Source: Komagataeibacter medellinensis NBRC 3288
GTDB lineage: Bacteria; Pseudomonadota; Alphaproteobacteria; Acetobacterales; Acetobacteraceae
Assembly: GCF_000182745.2 (NCBI RefSeq)
Contig: NC_016027.1
Span: forward strand, 2,200,001 to 2,264,000
Direction of reading: 5' to 3'
Length of the DNA: 64,000 nucleotides
Notes under the pieces: model-generated
Told to the model about the DNA's origin: nothing
What the model saw: only the letters and a program-made list of their open reading frames with translations
Database searches by the model: none
Shown here: positions 1 through 9,707 of the stretch, one piece after another
Layout: each line of letters starts with the position of its first letter
Position numbering within the stretch: the stretch's first letter is position 1
Made by a program: the position numbers and the translations under genes

Positions 1-160
1 TATGGGCCTCGACCTGCTCCGGCGCCAGGTCACGCGGTGTATGCGCCAGTGATGCGGTCGGGTTGGAGGCTGTCGGCTGCGGGGTGGCAGGCACCTGCGC
101 CATGGCCATGGCGGGAAGCAGGATTAGGGCGGCGGCAGGCACGAAACGGCGGAGCATCAT
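1..160 (-). CDS. Secreted protein, N-terminal part only (runs off the window)
   Basis: An open frame of 53 codons starts at the ATG at 160 and continues past base 1. AAGGA lies about 10 bases upstream. The first 21 residues form a clear Sec signal peptide: MMLRRF, a hydrophobic Ala/Leu core, then AMA-Q as the likely cleavage site. The visible mature part is rich in Pro, Ala and Thr and shows no known motif. It reads in the same direction as the secreted protein at 218-574. The function cannot be judged from this fragment. Confidence 0.6.
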   Translation of the reverse strand, partial: MMLRRFVPAAALILLPAMAMAQVPATPQPTASNPTASLAHTPRDLAPEQVEAH

Positions 161-217
161 GGTATTTATTTTCCTTGGCTGGGATGATCAATGTGCGGTG
201 TGGCATGCCACAGCGGT

Positions 218-574
218 TCAGTAACCGCCGCCATACGGGTAGTAATACGGGTAGTAGGCTGGCGGTGGAGGCGGGGGCGGCGGGGCCGGGTAATAGGCGG
301 GCGGCGGGGCAACCGCACCGCGTTCGGCCATCGCGCTGCCGAGCATGGCGCCAACAGCCAGCCCCGCGATCCCGCTGCCTATGGCCAGCCCCGCGCCGCC
401 GCCCCGGCGGTGATCATGCCAGCCTCTACCATAGCCACGACCCGGCGGCGGGCCACCATGCCACCCAGGCCCCCCGCGGAAAGGCTGGGCGTGTGCTGCT
501 GGTACGGCTGCCGCCATAATGCCCAGCGCCAGACTGGCGGACAGGAGGGATGCGGTCAGTTTGTGCAGATGCAT
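218..574 (-). CDS. Small secreted Gly/Pro/Tyr-rich protein
   Basis: A 118-residue protein beginning MHLHKL, with a signal peptide ending near AHAQ at about residue 31. After it come a Gly/His/Arg-rich stretch, then a Gly/Ala segment (about 60-85) resembling the glycine-zipper helices of small outer-membrane proteins, then a tail of Pro-Tyr repeats ending YYYPYGGGY. The ATG at 574 is preferred because GAGG lies 12 bases upstream; longer starts at 595 and 679 have no visible ribosome site. Family membership and function are unknown. Export is well supported. Confidence 0.6.
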   Translation of the reverse strand: MHLHKLTASLLSASLALGIMAAAVPAAHAQPFRGGPGWHGGPPPGRGYGRGWHDHRRGGGAGLAIGSGIAGLAVGAMLGSAMAERGAVAPPPAYYPAPPPPPPPPAYYPYYYPYGGGY

Positions 575-666
575 GGCGCTTGGAAACCTCGACATGTCGT
601 AAAACCGGATAACAGGACCATTCTGGTCCCTGCTCGTGCCTAAACGATGGTCGTGCGGCTGTCGCC

Positions 667-1359
667 CTATGCCACCCATGGCAGGCGTTTGGTCAGGGCG
701 GATAACCGGTGGCGGCGCAGTTCGTTTCGTGCCCGGGTATCGTTTGTCATGTAATTAAGCTGGATGGTGTAGCGCGGCCCGACATAGGGCCGATGGCCAT
801 GCCAGGTCTCCGGCCCGTTGGGAAAGACCAGAAGCGTGCCGTTTACGGGGGGGATCTCGGCGGCGAAATCCTCCAGGTCATCGGGGCCGCGCAGCAGGCG
901 CAGGCAGCCTTCATGGCGCGACCAGGCATCGCCCTCGGACGCGGCGTTCAGGTACAGCAGCACGGTTACGCGCTTGCTGTCGGAGTCGCGGTGGATACGC
1001 CCGTCCCGTGCCCGCGTGCGGCCGCGAAGTGTCAGCATGGTGGGCGCGCCCTCAAGGTCCAGCCCGAACCTGCCCGCGATCAGCCCGCGCAGGCGTGGCC
1101 CCTCCAGTTCCGCCACCAGTTGTGTCATGAGCGGGGAGAGGCCGAGCGCCTGTGGCGGGAAGGACCCGCCCGAGCGGATGATGGGCAGGCTGGCAGTCAG
1201 GGCCTGCAGGTCCGCCTGCCTGATGAAATGCGGCACGACCATGTGGGGGAAAGGCGCGGTGGAAACGGGCGCGCCCTCAAATGCCGCATAGTCGGGGGTG
1301 ACGGGTTGGATCATGCCATCCTGCAAGCGCATCGGTTGAGGGGGCAAGATTAGGGCCAT
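667..1359 (-). CDS. 2-oxoglutarate/Fe(II)-dependent dioxygenase family protein
   Basis: A 230-residue protein with the double-stranded beta-helix pattern of the 2OG-Fe(II) oxygenases. The metal ligands are visible as His123-x-Asp125 (IHRD) and His187 (ETWHGH). Arg196 (VGPR) is placed to bind 2-oxoglutarate. The start at 1359 has GAGGGG about 8 bases upstream. Members of this superfamily hydroxylate proteins, amino acids or small metabolites; nothing here or in the neighbours fixes the substrate. It lies about 30 bases downstream of the AhpD-like gene on the same strand, so the two may be co-transcribed. Confidence 0.75.
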   Translation of the reverse strand: MALILPPQPMRLQDGMIQPVTPDYAAFEGAPVSTAPFPHMVVPHFIRQADLQALTASLPIIRSGGSFPPQALGLSPLMTQLVAELEGPRLRGLIAGRFGLDLEGAPTMLTLRGRTRARDGRIHRDSDSKRVTVLLYLNAASEGDAWSRHEGCLRLLRGPDDLEDFAAEIPPVNGTLLVFPNGPETWHGHRPYVGPRYTIQLNYMTNDTRARNELRRHRLSALTKRLPWVA

Positions 1360-1388
1360 AACCGCCCCCTCGCAAGATGGTGCGCCTT

Positions 1389-1727
1389 TCAGTCCTTAAC
1401 GGTATCCACCGCATCCAGCACACGGCTGGAATAGACAATGGCGGCCCCTGCGTTCAGGGCTACGGCAACGCCCAGTGCCTCGGCTATTTCCTCCTTGGTG
1501 GCGCCGGCTTTCACGGCGGCGGTGGAATGGACGGAGATGCACCCATCGCACCGGGTGGTCACGGCAACTGCCAGCGCAATCAGTTCACGGGTCTTGGCAT
1601 CCAGCTTGCCGGTTTTCGCGGCCGCGCCGTCGAGTGTCTGGAGTCCCTTCAGCGTATCGGGCGAAAGGGTGGCAAAGGCGCGGACGGACTCGCCCAGATG
1701 GGCGCGGTAGGCGTTCCAGTCAGTCAT
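1389..1727 (-). CDS. AhpD-like / carboxymuconolactone decarboxylase family protein
   Basis: A 112-residue all-helical protein of the AhpD-fold family. The redox signature is visible as Cys60-Asp-Gly-Cys63 followed by His67, the arrangement used by alkylhydroperoxidase-type peroxidatic proteins. The ATG at 1727 is chosen because GGAG lies 8 bases upstream; an in-frame GTG directly before it (1730) would add one residue. The likely role is peroxide or redox chemistry in the cytoplasm, inferred from family and the intact CxxC. True carboxymuconolactone decarboxylases lack this cysteine pair. Confidence 0.8.
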   Translation of the reverse strand: MTDWNAYRAHLGESVRAFATLSPDTLKGLQTLDGAAAKTGKLDAKTRELIALAVAVTTRCDGCISVHSTAAVKAGATKEEIAEALGVAVALNAGAAIVYSSRVLDAVDTVKD

Positions 1728-1847
1728 CACAAACTCTCCATTTCGAATGCTTTTAGTTCACCAGATGGAGAGAACCCCTGTCATGACACAGTTTAGCGAG
1801 TTTGTGCCCTTGAAGGGGTTTTTTGAACGGACTATCGCCAGATTATT

Positions 1848-3050
1848 ATGAACATGGACATAGCCCCCGCCCGCCCGTCCTCTGCGGCGTTGCCCGCAGG
1901 TACCGGCCCCTTCGCCGCCTATGAGGCCCGCGTGGCTTCAGGCCGTCTTGATCGTGATCCCGAGCAGGAAAAGGCTGCCCGCAGGCTGGACCGCCTGTGG
2001 CGGGAACTGCGTGATTATCACCCCGTGGTCCAGCAGGCCGCGCCACAGGCCACAGGCTGGCTGGGCGGTTTGAAGGCACGGCTGGGTCTGGCGGCACGCC
2101 CCGCCACCGAACCCCCCCGCCCGCGCGGGGTCTACATGGTGGGGCAGGTGGGGCGGGGCAAGACCATGCTCATGGACCTGTTCTTCAGCCTTGCACCGGT
2201 GGAGCACAAACGCCGGGTGCATTTCCACCGCTTCATGCAGGATGTGCACCAGCGCCTGCATGACATGAAGGATGCCGATCCCGACCTTGCCGATCCCATC
2301 CCGCCACTGGCCCGCCAGATTGCGCAGGAAGCGTGGCTGCTGTGCTTTGATGAATTTCAGGTCAATGACATTGCCGATGCCATGATCCTTGGTCGCCTGT
2401 TCGATTACCTGTTCGCCGATGGCGTGGTTGTGGTCGCCACTTCCAACACCAAGCCCGAGGATCTGTTCCAGGACCGCCCCGGTGCGGATGCCTTCAAGCC
2501 GTTCATCGCCGCAATCCTGAAGGAAGTGGATACCGTCATCCTCGATTCCCCGCGTGATTACCGGCGCGGCAACGCACCCGGCATGCAGACATGGATCATC
2601 CCCGCCAATGACGCGGCGCGCCGCGCACTCGACTCCATTTTCACCCGCCTTGCGGCGGATGCCCCGGTCGTGCCGGTCACACTCGATGTCATGGGTCGTA
2701 GCCTGAAGGTGGCGCAGGCCGCAGGTCCGGTCGCGCGCTTCAGCTTTTCCGACCTGTGCGGCAGGCCGCTCGGCGCGGGGGACTATCTGGCGCTGGCCAC
2801 GCGCTTTCCCAATCTCGTGCTTGATGGCGTGCCCCGCATGGGGCCGGATAATTTTGACGAGGCCCGGCGCTTCATCGTCCTGATCGATACGCTGTACGAG
2901 CAGAACGTCAAGCTGTTCGCTTCCGCCGAAGACAGGCCCGATGCCATCTATGCGAAGGGACAGGGAGCGACCGCGTTCGAGCGCACGGCCTCGCGGCTGG
3001 AGGAGATGCAGAGCGCCGCCTACATGCAACTGCCGCACCTGAACGCATAA
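1848..3050 (+). CDS. zapE: Cell division protein ZapE (AFG1-like ATPase)
   Basis: A 400-residue P-loop ATPase of the AFG1/ZapE family. Walker A is GQVGRGKT (99-106) and Walker B is LLCFDEF (about 164-170), followed by the family's conserved DIADAMIL segment and an ATSN sensor. ZapE associates with FtsZ and helps constrict the ring under low oxygen; the mitochondrial homologue AFG1 handles respiratory-chain proteins. Length and motif order are typical. The second in-frame ATG at 1854 is an alternative start. It is transcribed toward odhA, but 345 bases separate them, so it is probably its own unit. Confidence 0.9.
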   Translation: MNMDIAPARPSSAALPAGTGPFAAYEARVASGRLDRDPEQEKAARRLDRLWRELRDYHPVVQQAAPQATGWLGGLKARLGLAARPATEPPRPRGVYMVGQVGRGKTMLMDLFFSLAPVEHKRRVHFHRFMQDVHQRLHDMKDADPDLADPIPPLARQIAQEAWLLCFDEFQVNDIADAMILGRLFDYLFADGVVVVATSNTKPEDLFQDRPGADAFKPFIAAILKEVDTVILDSPRDYRRGNAPGMQTWIIPANDAARRALDSIFTRLAADAPVVPVTLDVMGRSLKVAQAAGPVARFSFSDLCGRPLGAGDYLALATRFPNLVLDGVPRMGPDNFDEARRFIVLIDTLYEQNVKLFASAEDRPDAIYAKGQGATAFERTASRLEEMQSAAYMQLPHLNA

Positions 3051-3395
3051 ACGGCTGAAATGACGAAGGGGTCACGCCATCGTGACGGTTATGGCGGTGG
3101 TGTGACTGCCGGGGCGGTAGGCAAGCGGCACTGTCTTTGTTTGAGTATGGGCGAGTTCGCATCAGCCGGGCGCATGGCTGCGGATAATGATGTTTTGCAG
3201 CGCCTTGCCCCACCCGCTTCGGGGCAGGCACGAAAATGTCAGTATGCGCGGCAAGCAGACCTGCTCCTGATGAATGACGGCGGCATCCGGGTTAGGGTGC
3301 GGCTAGGGTAGCGATACAAATCGGGCTGGTGAGAGTGTCGCCGGACCCGAAAATAGCGCGGCCACAAAGGCCGCCAGCGAGGAGATGTCTTCAAT
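3051..3395. other. Intergenic region upstream of odhA
   Basis: 345 bases with no convincing gene. A small palindrome (GTCACG, 4-base loop, CGTGAC) sits at 3071-3086 just after zapE, but has no T-run. AGGAG at about 3380 is the odhA ribosome site. The odhA promoter should lie here, but no clear -35/-10 pair was recognised. Confidence 0.4.
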
Positions 3396-6269
3396 ATGGC
3401 GGGCGTAGATATTCTTTCGACCGCGTTCAGCGGCGCCAATACGGCCTATCTGGCTGAATTGTATGCACGCTGGGTGGCCGATCCCAATAGCGTCGATCCT
3501 TCCTTTGCCTCCCTGTTCCAGGAGTTGCATGAGGAAGGGGCGGAAATCGTTCATGATGCGGAAGGGGCCTCCTGGGCGCCGCGCCCGCATATCATTACCG
3601 GTGATGAGCCAGCCCCCCTGCCAAATGGCAACGCGGCGGGCGTCACCACGGAAGGGCTGAAGGCGGCAGCCGATGACAGCCTGCGCGCAACGCAGTTGAT
3701 CCGTGCTTTCCGCGTGCGCGGCCACCTTGAAGCCCGGCTGGACCCGCTGGGCCTGCAGGTGCCCAAGCCCCATGCCGACCTGGACCCGGCCACCTACGGC
3801 TTCGGCCCCAAGGACCTGGACCGCCCGATCTATCTCGGTCACATCGTGGCCAGCCTGATCGGGTCGGACACCGCCACCATCAACCAGGTGCTCGATGCCC
3901 TGCGCGCGGTATATTGCGGGCCGATCGGTGCCGAGTTCATGCACATCCAGGACCCCGAGCAGCGCATGTGGGTGCAGGCGCGGCTGGAAGGTGACAACTG
4001 GCGCAAGGGCGCAACCCCGGACCAGAAGAAGGTCATCTTGCAGCAGTTGACCGAAGCGGAAGGCTTCGAGTCCTTCTGTCAGAAGCGCTATGTCGGCACC
4101 AAGCGCTTCGGCCTTGAAGGCGAGGACGTGACCATCCCCGCGCTGCACGCGATCATCGACCAGGCGGCCAAGGGCGGCGTACGTTCGGTGGCCATCGGCA
4201 TGCCGCATCGTGGGCGACTGAACACGCTGGTCAACATCGTGCGCAAGCCCTACACCGCCATCTTCAGCGAATTCGCCGGGGCATCCTTCAAGCCCGACGA
4301 CGTGCAGGGTTCGGGCGATGTGAAATACCATCTCGGCACCTCCACCGATGTCGAGATCGCGGGCACCCCGGTCCATATCTCGCTGCAGCCCAACCCCTCG
4401 CACCTTGAGGCGGTGGACCCGGTCGTGATCGGCAAGGTCCGTGCAACACAGGATGACGATGACCACACCCAGCGTGGCCGCCACATGGGTGTGCTACTGC
4501 ATGGTGACGCGGCATTCGCCGGTCAGGGCATCGTGTACGAGACGCTGGCCATGTCGCAGTTGATCGGCTACCGCACCGGCGGCACGATCCACGTCGTGGT
4601 CAACAACCAGATCGGCTTCACCACCGTATCGGTCCATTCCTTCTCTGGCCTTTACTGCACGGACGTGGCCAAGGCGGTGCAGGCCCCGATCCTGCATGTG
4701 AATGGCGATGAGCCGGAAGCGGTGATCTACTGTTCGCGCCTTGCAGCCGAGTTCCGCCAGAAGTTCGCATCCGACGTGGTGCTGGACATCGTGGGCTATC
4801 GCCGCCACGGCCATAACGAGTCCGATGAGCCGTCATTTACCCAGCCCATCATGTACAAGGCCATTGCCGCGCGCCCGACCATCCGCACGCTGTATTCCGA
4901 CCGCCTTGTGCGCGAAGGCGTGCTGACCGAAGCCGAGGTTACTGCCGAGTGGGATGGCTTCCACAACAAGCTGGAAGAAGCCTATCAGGCCGCACAGGGC
5001 TACAAGCCCAACAAGGCTGACTGGCTGGAAGGTGCATGGAAGGGGCTGAAGCCGCCGCCGGTTGATACGACCCTGCCTGCACCGGAAACGGGTGTGGCCA
5101 TCGACACGCTCAAGGAAGTGGGTGCGGCCCTGGCCCGTGTGCCCGATGATTTCAACGCCAACCCCAAGATCGTTCGCCAGCTCAAGGCCAAGGCGAAGAT
5201 GTTCGAGACGGGCACGGGAATCGACTGGGCAACGGGTGAGGCGCTTGGTTTTGGCACCCTGCTGCTGGACAGGCATAAGGTCCGCCTGTCGGGCGAGGAC
5301 TGCCAGCGCGGCACCTTCAGCCAGCGCCATGCGGTGCTGATCGATCAGGTCAACCAGAATACCTATGTGCCGCTTAACAACATTGCCAAGGAGCAGGCGG
5401 GGATCGAGATCTACAACTCGCTCCTGTCCGAGTTTGGCGTGCTGGGCTTTGAATACGGTTATTCGCTGGCCGATCCCAACGCGCTGGTGCTGTGGGAAGC
5501 CCAGTTCGGTGACTTCGCTAATGGCGCGCAGGTCATCATCGACCAGTTCATCGCATCGGGTGAGACCAAGTGGCTGCGTATGTCCGGTCTGGTCATGCTG
5601 CTGCCGCATGGTTACGAAGGGCAGGGGCCGGAGCATTCCTCCGCCCGTCTGGAGCGCTACCTCGAGTTGTGCGCCGAGAACAACATGCGCGTGTGCAACC
5701 TGACCACGCCCGCCAACTACTACCACGCACTGCGTCGCCAGCTGTTCCTGGATTACCGCAAGCCGCTGATCATCATGACGCCGAAGTCACTGCTGCGTAA
5801 CAAGCTGGCGGTGTCGGAGCTGAAGGATTTCGGGCCGGGTACGCGCTTCCTGCCTGTCATTGGCGAGATCGACCAGATTGCAGACCCGGCCAAAGTGGAC
5901 CGCGTGGTGATCTGTTCGGGCAAGGTCTATTACGACCTGCTCACCGAACGCCGTGAGCGCAAGCTGGACAATGTCGCCATCGTGCGCCTGGAGCAGTTCT
6001 ATCCCTTCCCCGAGAAGATGCTGGCCGAGGAACTGGCCCGCTACAAGCAGGCGAAGGTGATCTGGTGCCAAGAAGAGCCAGCGAACATGGGGGGCTGGAA
6101 CTTTGTCGATCGCCGGATCGAAGGCGTGCTGACATCGGTTGGCCACAAAAGCACACGGCCCGTCTATGCCGGTCGCGTGGCAGCGGCAAGCCCGGCCACG
6201 GGTCTTGCCAAGGTGCACCTGGCCGAACAGGCGGCGCTGGTGAACAAGGCGCTGGGTGTAAGCGCCTGA
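3396..6269 (+). CDS. sucA: 2-oxoglutarate dehydrogenase E1 component
   Basis: A 957-residue thiamine-diphosphate enzyme that decarboxylates 2-oxoglutarate and passes the succinyl group to the E2 lipoamide in the TCA cycle. Features in order: the short N-terminal E1 segment (GANTAYLAELYARW, residues 14-27); a TPP-binding domain with GMPHRGRLN and HGDAAFAGQG; and the pyrimidine-binding transketolase-like domain with EAQFGDFANGAQ and GYEGQGPEHSSAR. It is close to E. coli SucA in size and lacks the fused E2 domain of the mycobacterial form. AGGAG precedes the ATG. It is the first gene of the odhA-odhB-lpd operon. Confidence 0.97.
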   Translation: MAGVDILSTAFSGANTAYLAELYARWVADPNSVDPSFASLFQELHEEGAEIVHDAEGASWAPRPHIITGDEPAPLPNGNAAGVTTEGLKAAADDSLRATQLIRAFRVRGHLEARLDPLGLQVPKPHADLDPATYGFGPKDLDRPIYLGHIVASLIGSDTATINQVLDALRAVYCGPIGAEFMHIQDPEQRMWVQARLEGDNWRKGATPDQKKVILQQLTEAEGFESFCQKRYVGTKRFGLEGEDVTIPALHAIIDQAAKGGVRSVAIGMPHRGRLNTLVNIVRKPYTAIFSEFAGASFKPDDVQGSGDVKYHLGTSTDVEIAGTPVHISLQPNPSHLEAVDPVVIGKVRATQDDDDHTQRGRHMGVLLHGDAAFAGQGIVYETLAMSQLIGYRTGGTIHVVVNNQIGFTTVSVHSFSGLYCTDVAKAVQAPILHVNGDEPEAVIYCSRLAAEFRQKFASDVVLDIVGYRRHGHNESDEPSFTQPIMYKAIAARPTIRTLYSDRLVREGVLTEAEVTAEWDGFHNKLEEAYQAAQGYKPNKADWLEGAWKGLKPPPVDTTLPAPETGVAIDTLKEVGAALARVPDDFNANPKIVRQLKAKAKMFETGTGIDWATGEALGFGTLLLDRHKVRLSGEDCQRGTFSQRHAVLIDQVNQNTYVPLNNIAKEQAGIEIYNSLLSEFGVLGFEYGYSLADPNALVLWEAQFGDFANGAQVIIDQFIASGETKWLRMSGLVMLLPHGYEGQGPEHSSARLERYLELCAENNMRVCNLTTPANYYHALRRQLFLDYRKPLIIMTPKSLLRNKLAVSELKDFGPGTRFLPVIGEIDQIADPAKVDRVVICSGKVYYDLLTERRERKLDNVAIVRLEQFYPFPEKMLAEELARYKQAKVIWCQEEPANMGGWNFVDRRIEGVLTSVGHKSTRPVYAGRVAAASPATGLAKVHLAEQAALVNKALGVSA

Positions 6270-6391
6270 CCGCTACCGGTTACGCGTAAAGGGTTAAGGG
6301 GGCGGCACTGCGGCCGCACCCCAGAATAATGATAAGGCCGTTCGGGCATGCCTGGGGTGTGTCCGGGCGGCAAGGGATTGGGAAACAAGAC

Positions 6392-7648
6392 ATGTCTGCC
6401 GAGATCAAGGTACCGACACTGGGTGAAAGTGTTACCACAGCAACCGTTGCCAAGTGGCTGAAGCATCCGGGTGATGCGGTGAACGAAGATGAGCCGTTGG
6501 TGGAACTGGAAACCGACAAGGTCAGCGTGGAAGTCCCCGCTCCGCAGGCCGGTGTGCTTGGCCCGCTGCTGGTGCCCGAGGGCGAGGAAGTGGAAGTCGG
6601 TACCGTGCTGTCCACCATTGAAGTTGGTAGCGGCGCCGCCCCCAAACCGGCAGCCGCCCCCGCCCCCAAGAAGGAGACCCCCACCGGCGTGCAGGCCCAG
6701 CCCACGGCCAGCGGTCCGGTCGCCCGTCCGGCCACCCCGGCATCTGACATTGCGGCACAGGGTGCGGCTGCCGTAGCCTTCCCAGCCGCGCGCAAGATCA
6801 TGGCCGAGCAGGGTGTCTCCCCCGCCCAGGTCGGTACCGGCACCGGCAAGGATGGTCGTATCACCAAGGGTGACGTGCAGAGCTTTCTTGCCCAGCCGCG
6901 CGCGGCCCAGCCCGCTGCTGCCCCGCGCCCGCCGCGTCAGGATGACCCGCGTGAGGAACGCGTGAAGATGACGCGCCTGCGCCGCACCATTGCGCGCCGC
7001 CTGAAAGACGCTCAGAACACCGCAGCCCTGCTGACGACGTTCAATGAAGTGGACATGTCCGGCGTGATGCAGATGCGCGCCGAGTACAAGGACCTGTTCA
7101 TCAAGAAGCATAACGGCGTGAAGCTGGGCTTCATGTCCATCTTCAGCCGTGCGGTCATTGCGGCACTGCAGGAGTTCCCGGCCATCAATGCCGAGATCGA
7201 CGGCGATGACGTGATTTATCGTGAGTTCGTCAACCTCGGCATTGCCGTGGGTGGTCCCAACGGTCTGGTCGTGCCCGTGATCCGCGATGCCGACAAGATG
7301 GGCTTCGCCCAGATCGAAAGCGCGATTGCAGGCTTTGGCAAGAAGGCGCGCGAAGGCACGCTGAAGATCGATGAACTGTCCGGTGGTACGTTCTCGATCA
7401 CCAATGGCGGCATTTATGGCTCGCTCATGTCCACACCCATCATCAACGCGCCGCAGTCGGCCATCCTTGGCATGCACGCCATTCAGGACCGACCGGTTGC
7501 CGTGAACGGGCAGGTGGTGATCCGTCCGATGATGTATATCGCGCTGACCTATGACCACCGGATCGTGGACGGCAAGGAGGCAGTGAGCTTCCTTGTGCGG
7601 GTCAAGCAGAACGTGGAAGATCCGCGCCGTCTGCTGCTGCAGGTCTGA
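6392..7648 (+). CDS. sucB: 2-oxoglutarate dehydrogenase E2 component (dihydrolipoyl succinyltransferase)
   Basis: 418 residues. Domains in order: lipoyl domain (1-78, lipoyl Lys43 in ETDKVS), an Ala/Pro linker, an E1/E3-binding domain (about 125-160, [10 protein letters not shown]), another flexible linker, and the catalytic acyltransferase domain with the family signature [11 protein letters not shown] near the C-terminus. The ATG at 6392 (MSAEIK) is the start; an in-frame ATG at 6329 would add 21 residues unlike any lipoyl protein. It lies 122 bases after sucA and 68 before lpd. Its lipoyl domain is nearly copied in the lpd product. Confidence 0.96.
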   Translation: MSAEIKVPTLGESVTTATVAKWLKHPGDAVNEDEPLVELETDKVSVEVPAPQAGVLGPLLVPEGEEVEVGTVLSTIEVGSGAAPKPAAAPAPKKETPTGVQAQPTASGPVARPATPASDIAAQGAAAVAFPAARKIMAEQGVSPAQVGTGTGKDGRITKGDVQSFLAQPRAAQPAAAPRPPRQDDPREERVKMTRLRRTIARRLKDAQNTAALLTTFNEVDMSGVMQMRAEYKDLFIKKHNGVKLGFMSIFSRAVIAALQEFPAINAEIDGDDVIYREFVNLGIAVGGPNGLVVPVIRDADKMGFAQIESAIAGFGKKAREGTLKIDELSGGTFSITNGGIYGSLMSTPIINAPQSAILGMHAIQDRPVAVNGQVVIRPMMYIALTYDHRIVDGKEAVSFLVRVKQNVEDPRRLLLQV

Positions 7649-7657
7649 TTGCCTGCC

Positions 7658-7681
7658 GGGGCCACGCCTGTGCGTGGCCCC
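7658..7681 (+). other. Perfect intercistronic hairpin between odhB and lpd
   Basis: A 10-bp perfect G/C-rich stem (GGGGCCACGC / GCGTGGCCCC) with loop CTGT begins 9 bases after the odhB stop. No T-run follows, so it is not a classic intrinsic terminator. A partial attenuator or an mRNA processing/stability element is possible. Confidence 0.6.
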
Positions 7682-7716
7682 CAAGCGCAACCGCAACGCA
7701 AGCTGGACAAGAGATT

Positions 7717-9456
7717 ATGACAATCGACATCAAGGTGCCCACGCTGGGCGAGAGTGTGACCACGGCCACGGTTGCCAAATGGCTCCGGCAGCCGGGGGAT
7801 GCGGTCAATGCCGATGACCCGATCGCCGAACTGGAAACCGACAAGGTCAGCGTGGAAGTTCCCGCCCCGCAGGCGGGCGTACTGGGTGCGCATGCCGTGA
7901 AGGAAGGCGATGAGGTCGAGGTTGGCACCGTGCTGACCACGCTTACGCCCGGTGCCGGTGGCAAGCCCGCCGTTTCCCCCGCTCCGGCTGCTGCCAAACC
8001 CGCCCAGCCTGCCCCGGCTGCTGCTGCTGCCGCCCCCGCGCCCAAGGCCGCCGCCCAGCCCCCGGCCGAGACGGATTACGATGTGATCGTGATCGGTGCC
8101 GGCCCCGGTGGTTATGTATGCGCCATCCGTGCGGCCCAGCTTGGCTTTAAGGTGGCATGCGTGGAAAAGCGCGCGACACTGGGTGGCACCTGCCTCAATG
8201 TGGGCTGTATCCCCTCCAAGGCATTGCTGCAACAGTCCGAGAACTTTCATGCCGCCAAGGATGAATATGGCGACATGGGCATCATCATCGACAGCGTGAA
8301 GCTGGATCTGGCGAAGATGATGGCGCGCAAGCAGTCCGTGGTTGAAGCCAATGTGAAGGGCGTGGAGTTCCTGTTCAAGAAGAACAAGGTCACCTGGCTC
8401 AAGGGCACTGGCAAGGTCGAGGGCACGGGCCGCATCACGGTTGATGGCAAGCCGGTCACGGCCAAGCACATCGTGATCGCCAGTGGCAGCGACAGCGCGG
8501 GCCTGCCGGGTGTCGAGGTGGATGAAAAGCAGATCGTCACATCCACTGGCGCGCTTGAGCTCTCCGCTGTTCCCAAGAAGATGGTGGTGATCGGTGGCGG
8601 CGTGATCGGGCTGGAACTGGGCAGTGTCTGGCATCGCCTTGGCGCGGATGTGACGGTGATCGAATATCTCGACCGTCTGGTTCCGGGTACGGATAACGAA
8701 GTGGCCAAGACCTTCCAGCGCATCCTGACCAAGCAGGGCCTGAAGATGAAGCTGGGTCACAAGGTAACCAAGGCTGAAAAGAGCGCCAAGGGCGTGACCC
8801 TGACCGTGGAACCCGCCAAGGGCGGTACGGCCGAGACTCTGGAAGCCGACGTGGTGCTGCTGGCCATTGGCCGTACGGCGGCCAGCAAGGGCTTCGGGCT
8901 GGAAGAAGCGGGCATTGAACTGGACAAGCGTGGTCGGATCGTGACCGATGCGCATTACGCCACCAGCGTGCCGGGTATCTATGCCATTGGTGACGTGATT
9001 GCAGGCCCGATGCTGGCCCACAAGGCTGAGGAAGAAGGCGTTGCCATTGCCGAACTGCTGGCAGGGCAGGCAGGCCATGTGAATTACGGTGCCATTCCCG
9101 CCGTGGTCTATACCTGGCCGGAAGTTGCAACCGTTGGCAAGACCGAAGAAAACCTGAAGGAAGAAGGTGTTTCCTACAAGGTTGGCAAATTCCCCTTCAC
9201 CGCCAATGGTCGTGCGCGCGCCATCGGCATGACGGACGGGTTTGTGAAGGTTCTGGCCGACTCCACCACCGATCAGGTGCTGGGCGTCCACATTATCGGC
9301 CCGATGGCGGGCGAACTGATTGCCGAATGCACCATGGCGATCGAGTTCGGTGCCTCGTCGGAAGATATTGCCCGCACCTGTCACGCCCACCCCACGCTGA
9401 GCGAGGCAGTAAAGGAAGCGGCACTGGATGTAGACAAGCGCGCCATCCATATCTGA
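7717..9456 (+). CDS. lpd: Dihydrolipoamide dehydrogenase (E3) with N-terminal lipoyl domain
   Basis: A 579-residue flavoprotein that reoxidises dihydrolipoamide with NAD+. Residues 1-78 are a complete lipoyl domain with lipoyl Lys43 (ETDKVS). An Ala/Pro-rich hinge follows to about 115. The E3 core begins near 120 with an FAD-binding GAGPGG, the redox disulfide in [13 protein letters not shown], an NAD-binding GGGVIG, and the catalytic pair in HAHPTLSE near the C-terminus. Ordinary E3 is about 465-475 residues; the extra length is the lipoyl arm and linker. It is the last gene of the operon, followed at once by a strong terminator. Confidence 0.96.
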   Translation: MTIDIKVPTLGESVTTATVAKWLRQPGDAVNADDPIAELETDKVSVEVPAPQAGVLGAHAVKEGDEVEVGTVLTTLTPGAGGKPAVSPAPAAAKPAQPAPAAAAAAPAPKAAAQPPAETDYDVIVIGAGPGGYVCAIRAAQLGFKVACVEKRATLGGTCLNVGCIPSKALLQQSENFHAAKDEYGDMGIIIDSVKLDLAKMMARKQSVVEANVKGVEFLFKKNKVTWLKGTGKVEGTGRITVDGKPVTAKHIVIASGSDSAGLPGVEVDEKQIVTSTGALELSAVPKKMVVIGGGVIGLELGSVWHRLGADVTVIEYLDRLVPGTDNEVAKTFQRILTKQGLKMKLGHKVTKAEKSAKGVTLTVEPAKGGTAETLEADVVLLAIGRTAASKGFGLEEAGIELDKRGRIVTDAHYATSVPGIYAIGDVIAGPMLAHKAEEEGVAIAELLAGQAGHVNYGAIPAVVYTWPEVATVGKTEENLKEEGVSYKVGKFPFTANGRARAIGMTDGFVKVLADSTTDQVLGVHIIGPMAGELIAECTMAIEFGASSEDIARTCHAHPTLSEAVKEAALDVDKRAIHI

Positions 9457-9480
9457 TTGCCGCTACGACATATGTAATGG

Positions 9481-9516
9481 AACCACTCGGCAGGATGTCT
9501 GTCGGGTGGTTTTTTT
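9481..9516 (+). terminator. Rho-independent terminator of the odhA-odhB-lpd operon
   Basis: A 13-bp stem (AACCACTCGGCAG pairing with CTGTCGGGTGGTT, two G-T wobbles) around a GATGT loop, followed directly by a run of T. It starts 24 bases after the lpd stop codon. Confidence 0.92.
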
Positions 9517-9601
9517 ATGGGGATTTCTGCCTCGCACCAGTATCGGCATGTCTTATGCGATGACGGGTGGCAGGTTGGTGATCAACGCTGGTATTGCAAG
9601 G

Positions 9602-9690
9602 TAATAAAGGTTTCCGGGGCCGTCTTTTTTCAGAAAGGCGATAGCTCCTGAAGCTTTTTGAAAAAAGCTTCACCAAAAACTTCTTTATTG
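9602..9690 (-). repeat. Dispersed intergenic repeat, family 1, copy A
   Basis: About 89 bases with two adjacent AT-cored palindromes: a degraded GGCCGTCTTTTTTC / GAAAGGC half and a good GAAGCTTTTTG / AAAAAAGCTTC hairpin, ending ACCAAAAACTTC. Other copies lie at 19089, 29077, 35720, 36246, 47817 and 54043. This one sits between the convergent ends of lpd and the diguanylate cyclase gene, inverted relative to copy B. Confidence 0.75.
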
Positions 9691-9707
9691 TTTAACAGGA
9701 GGTAAGA

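Noticed and set aside
3060-3311. 83-residue open frame between zapE and odhA
   Set aside because: No ribosome site, no domain, composition unlike a protein; it probably lies within the odhA promoter region.
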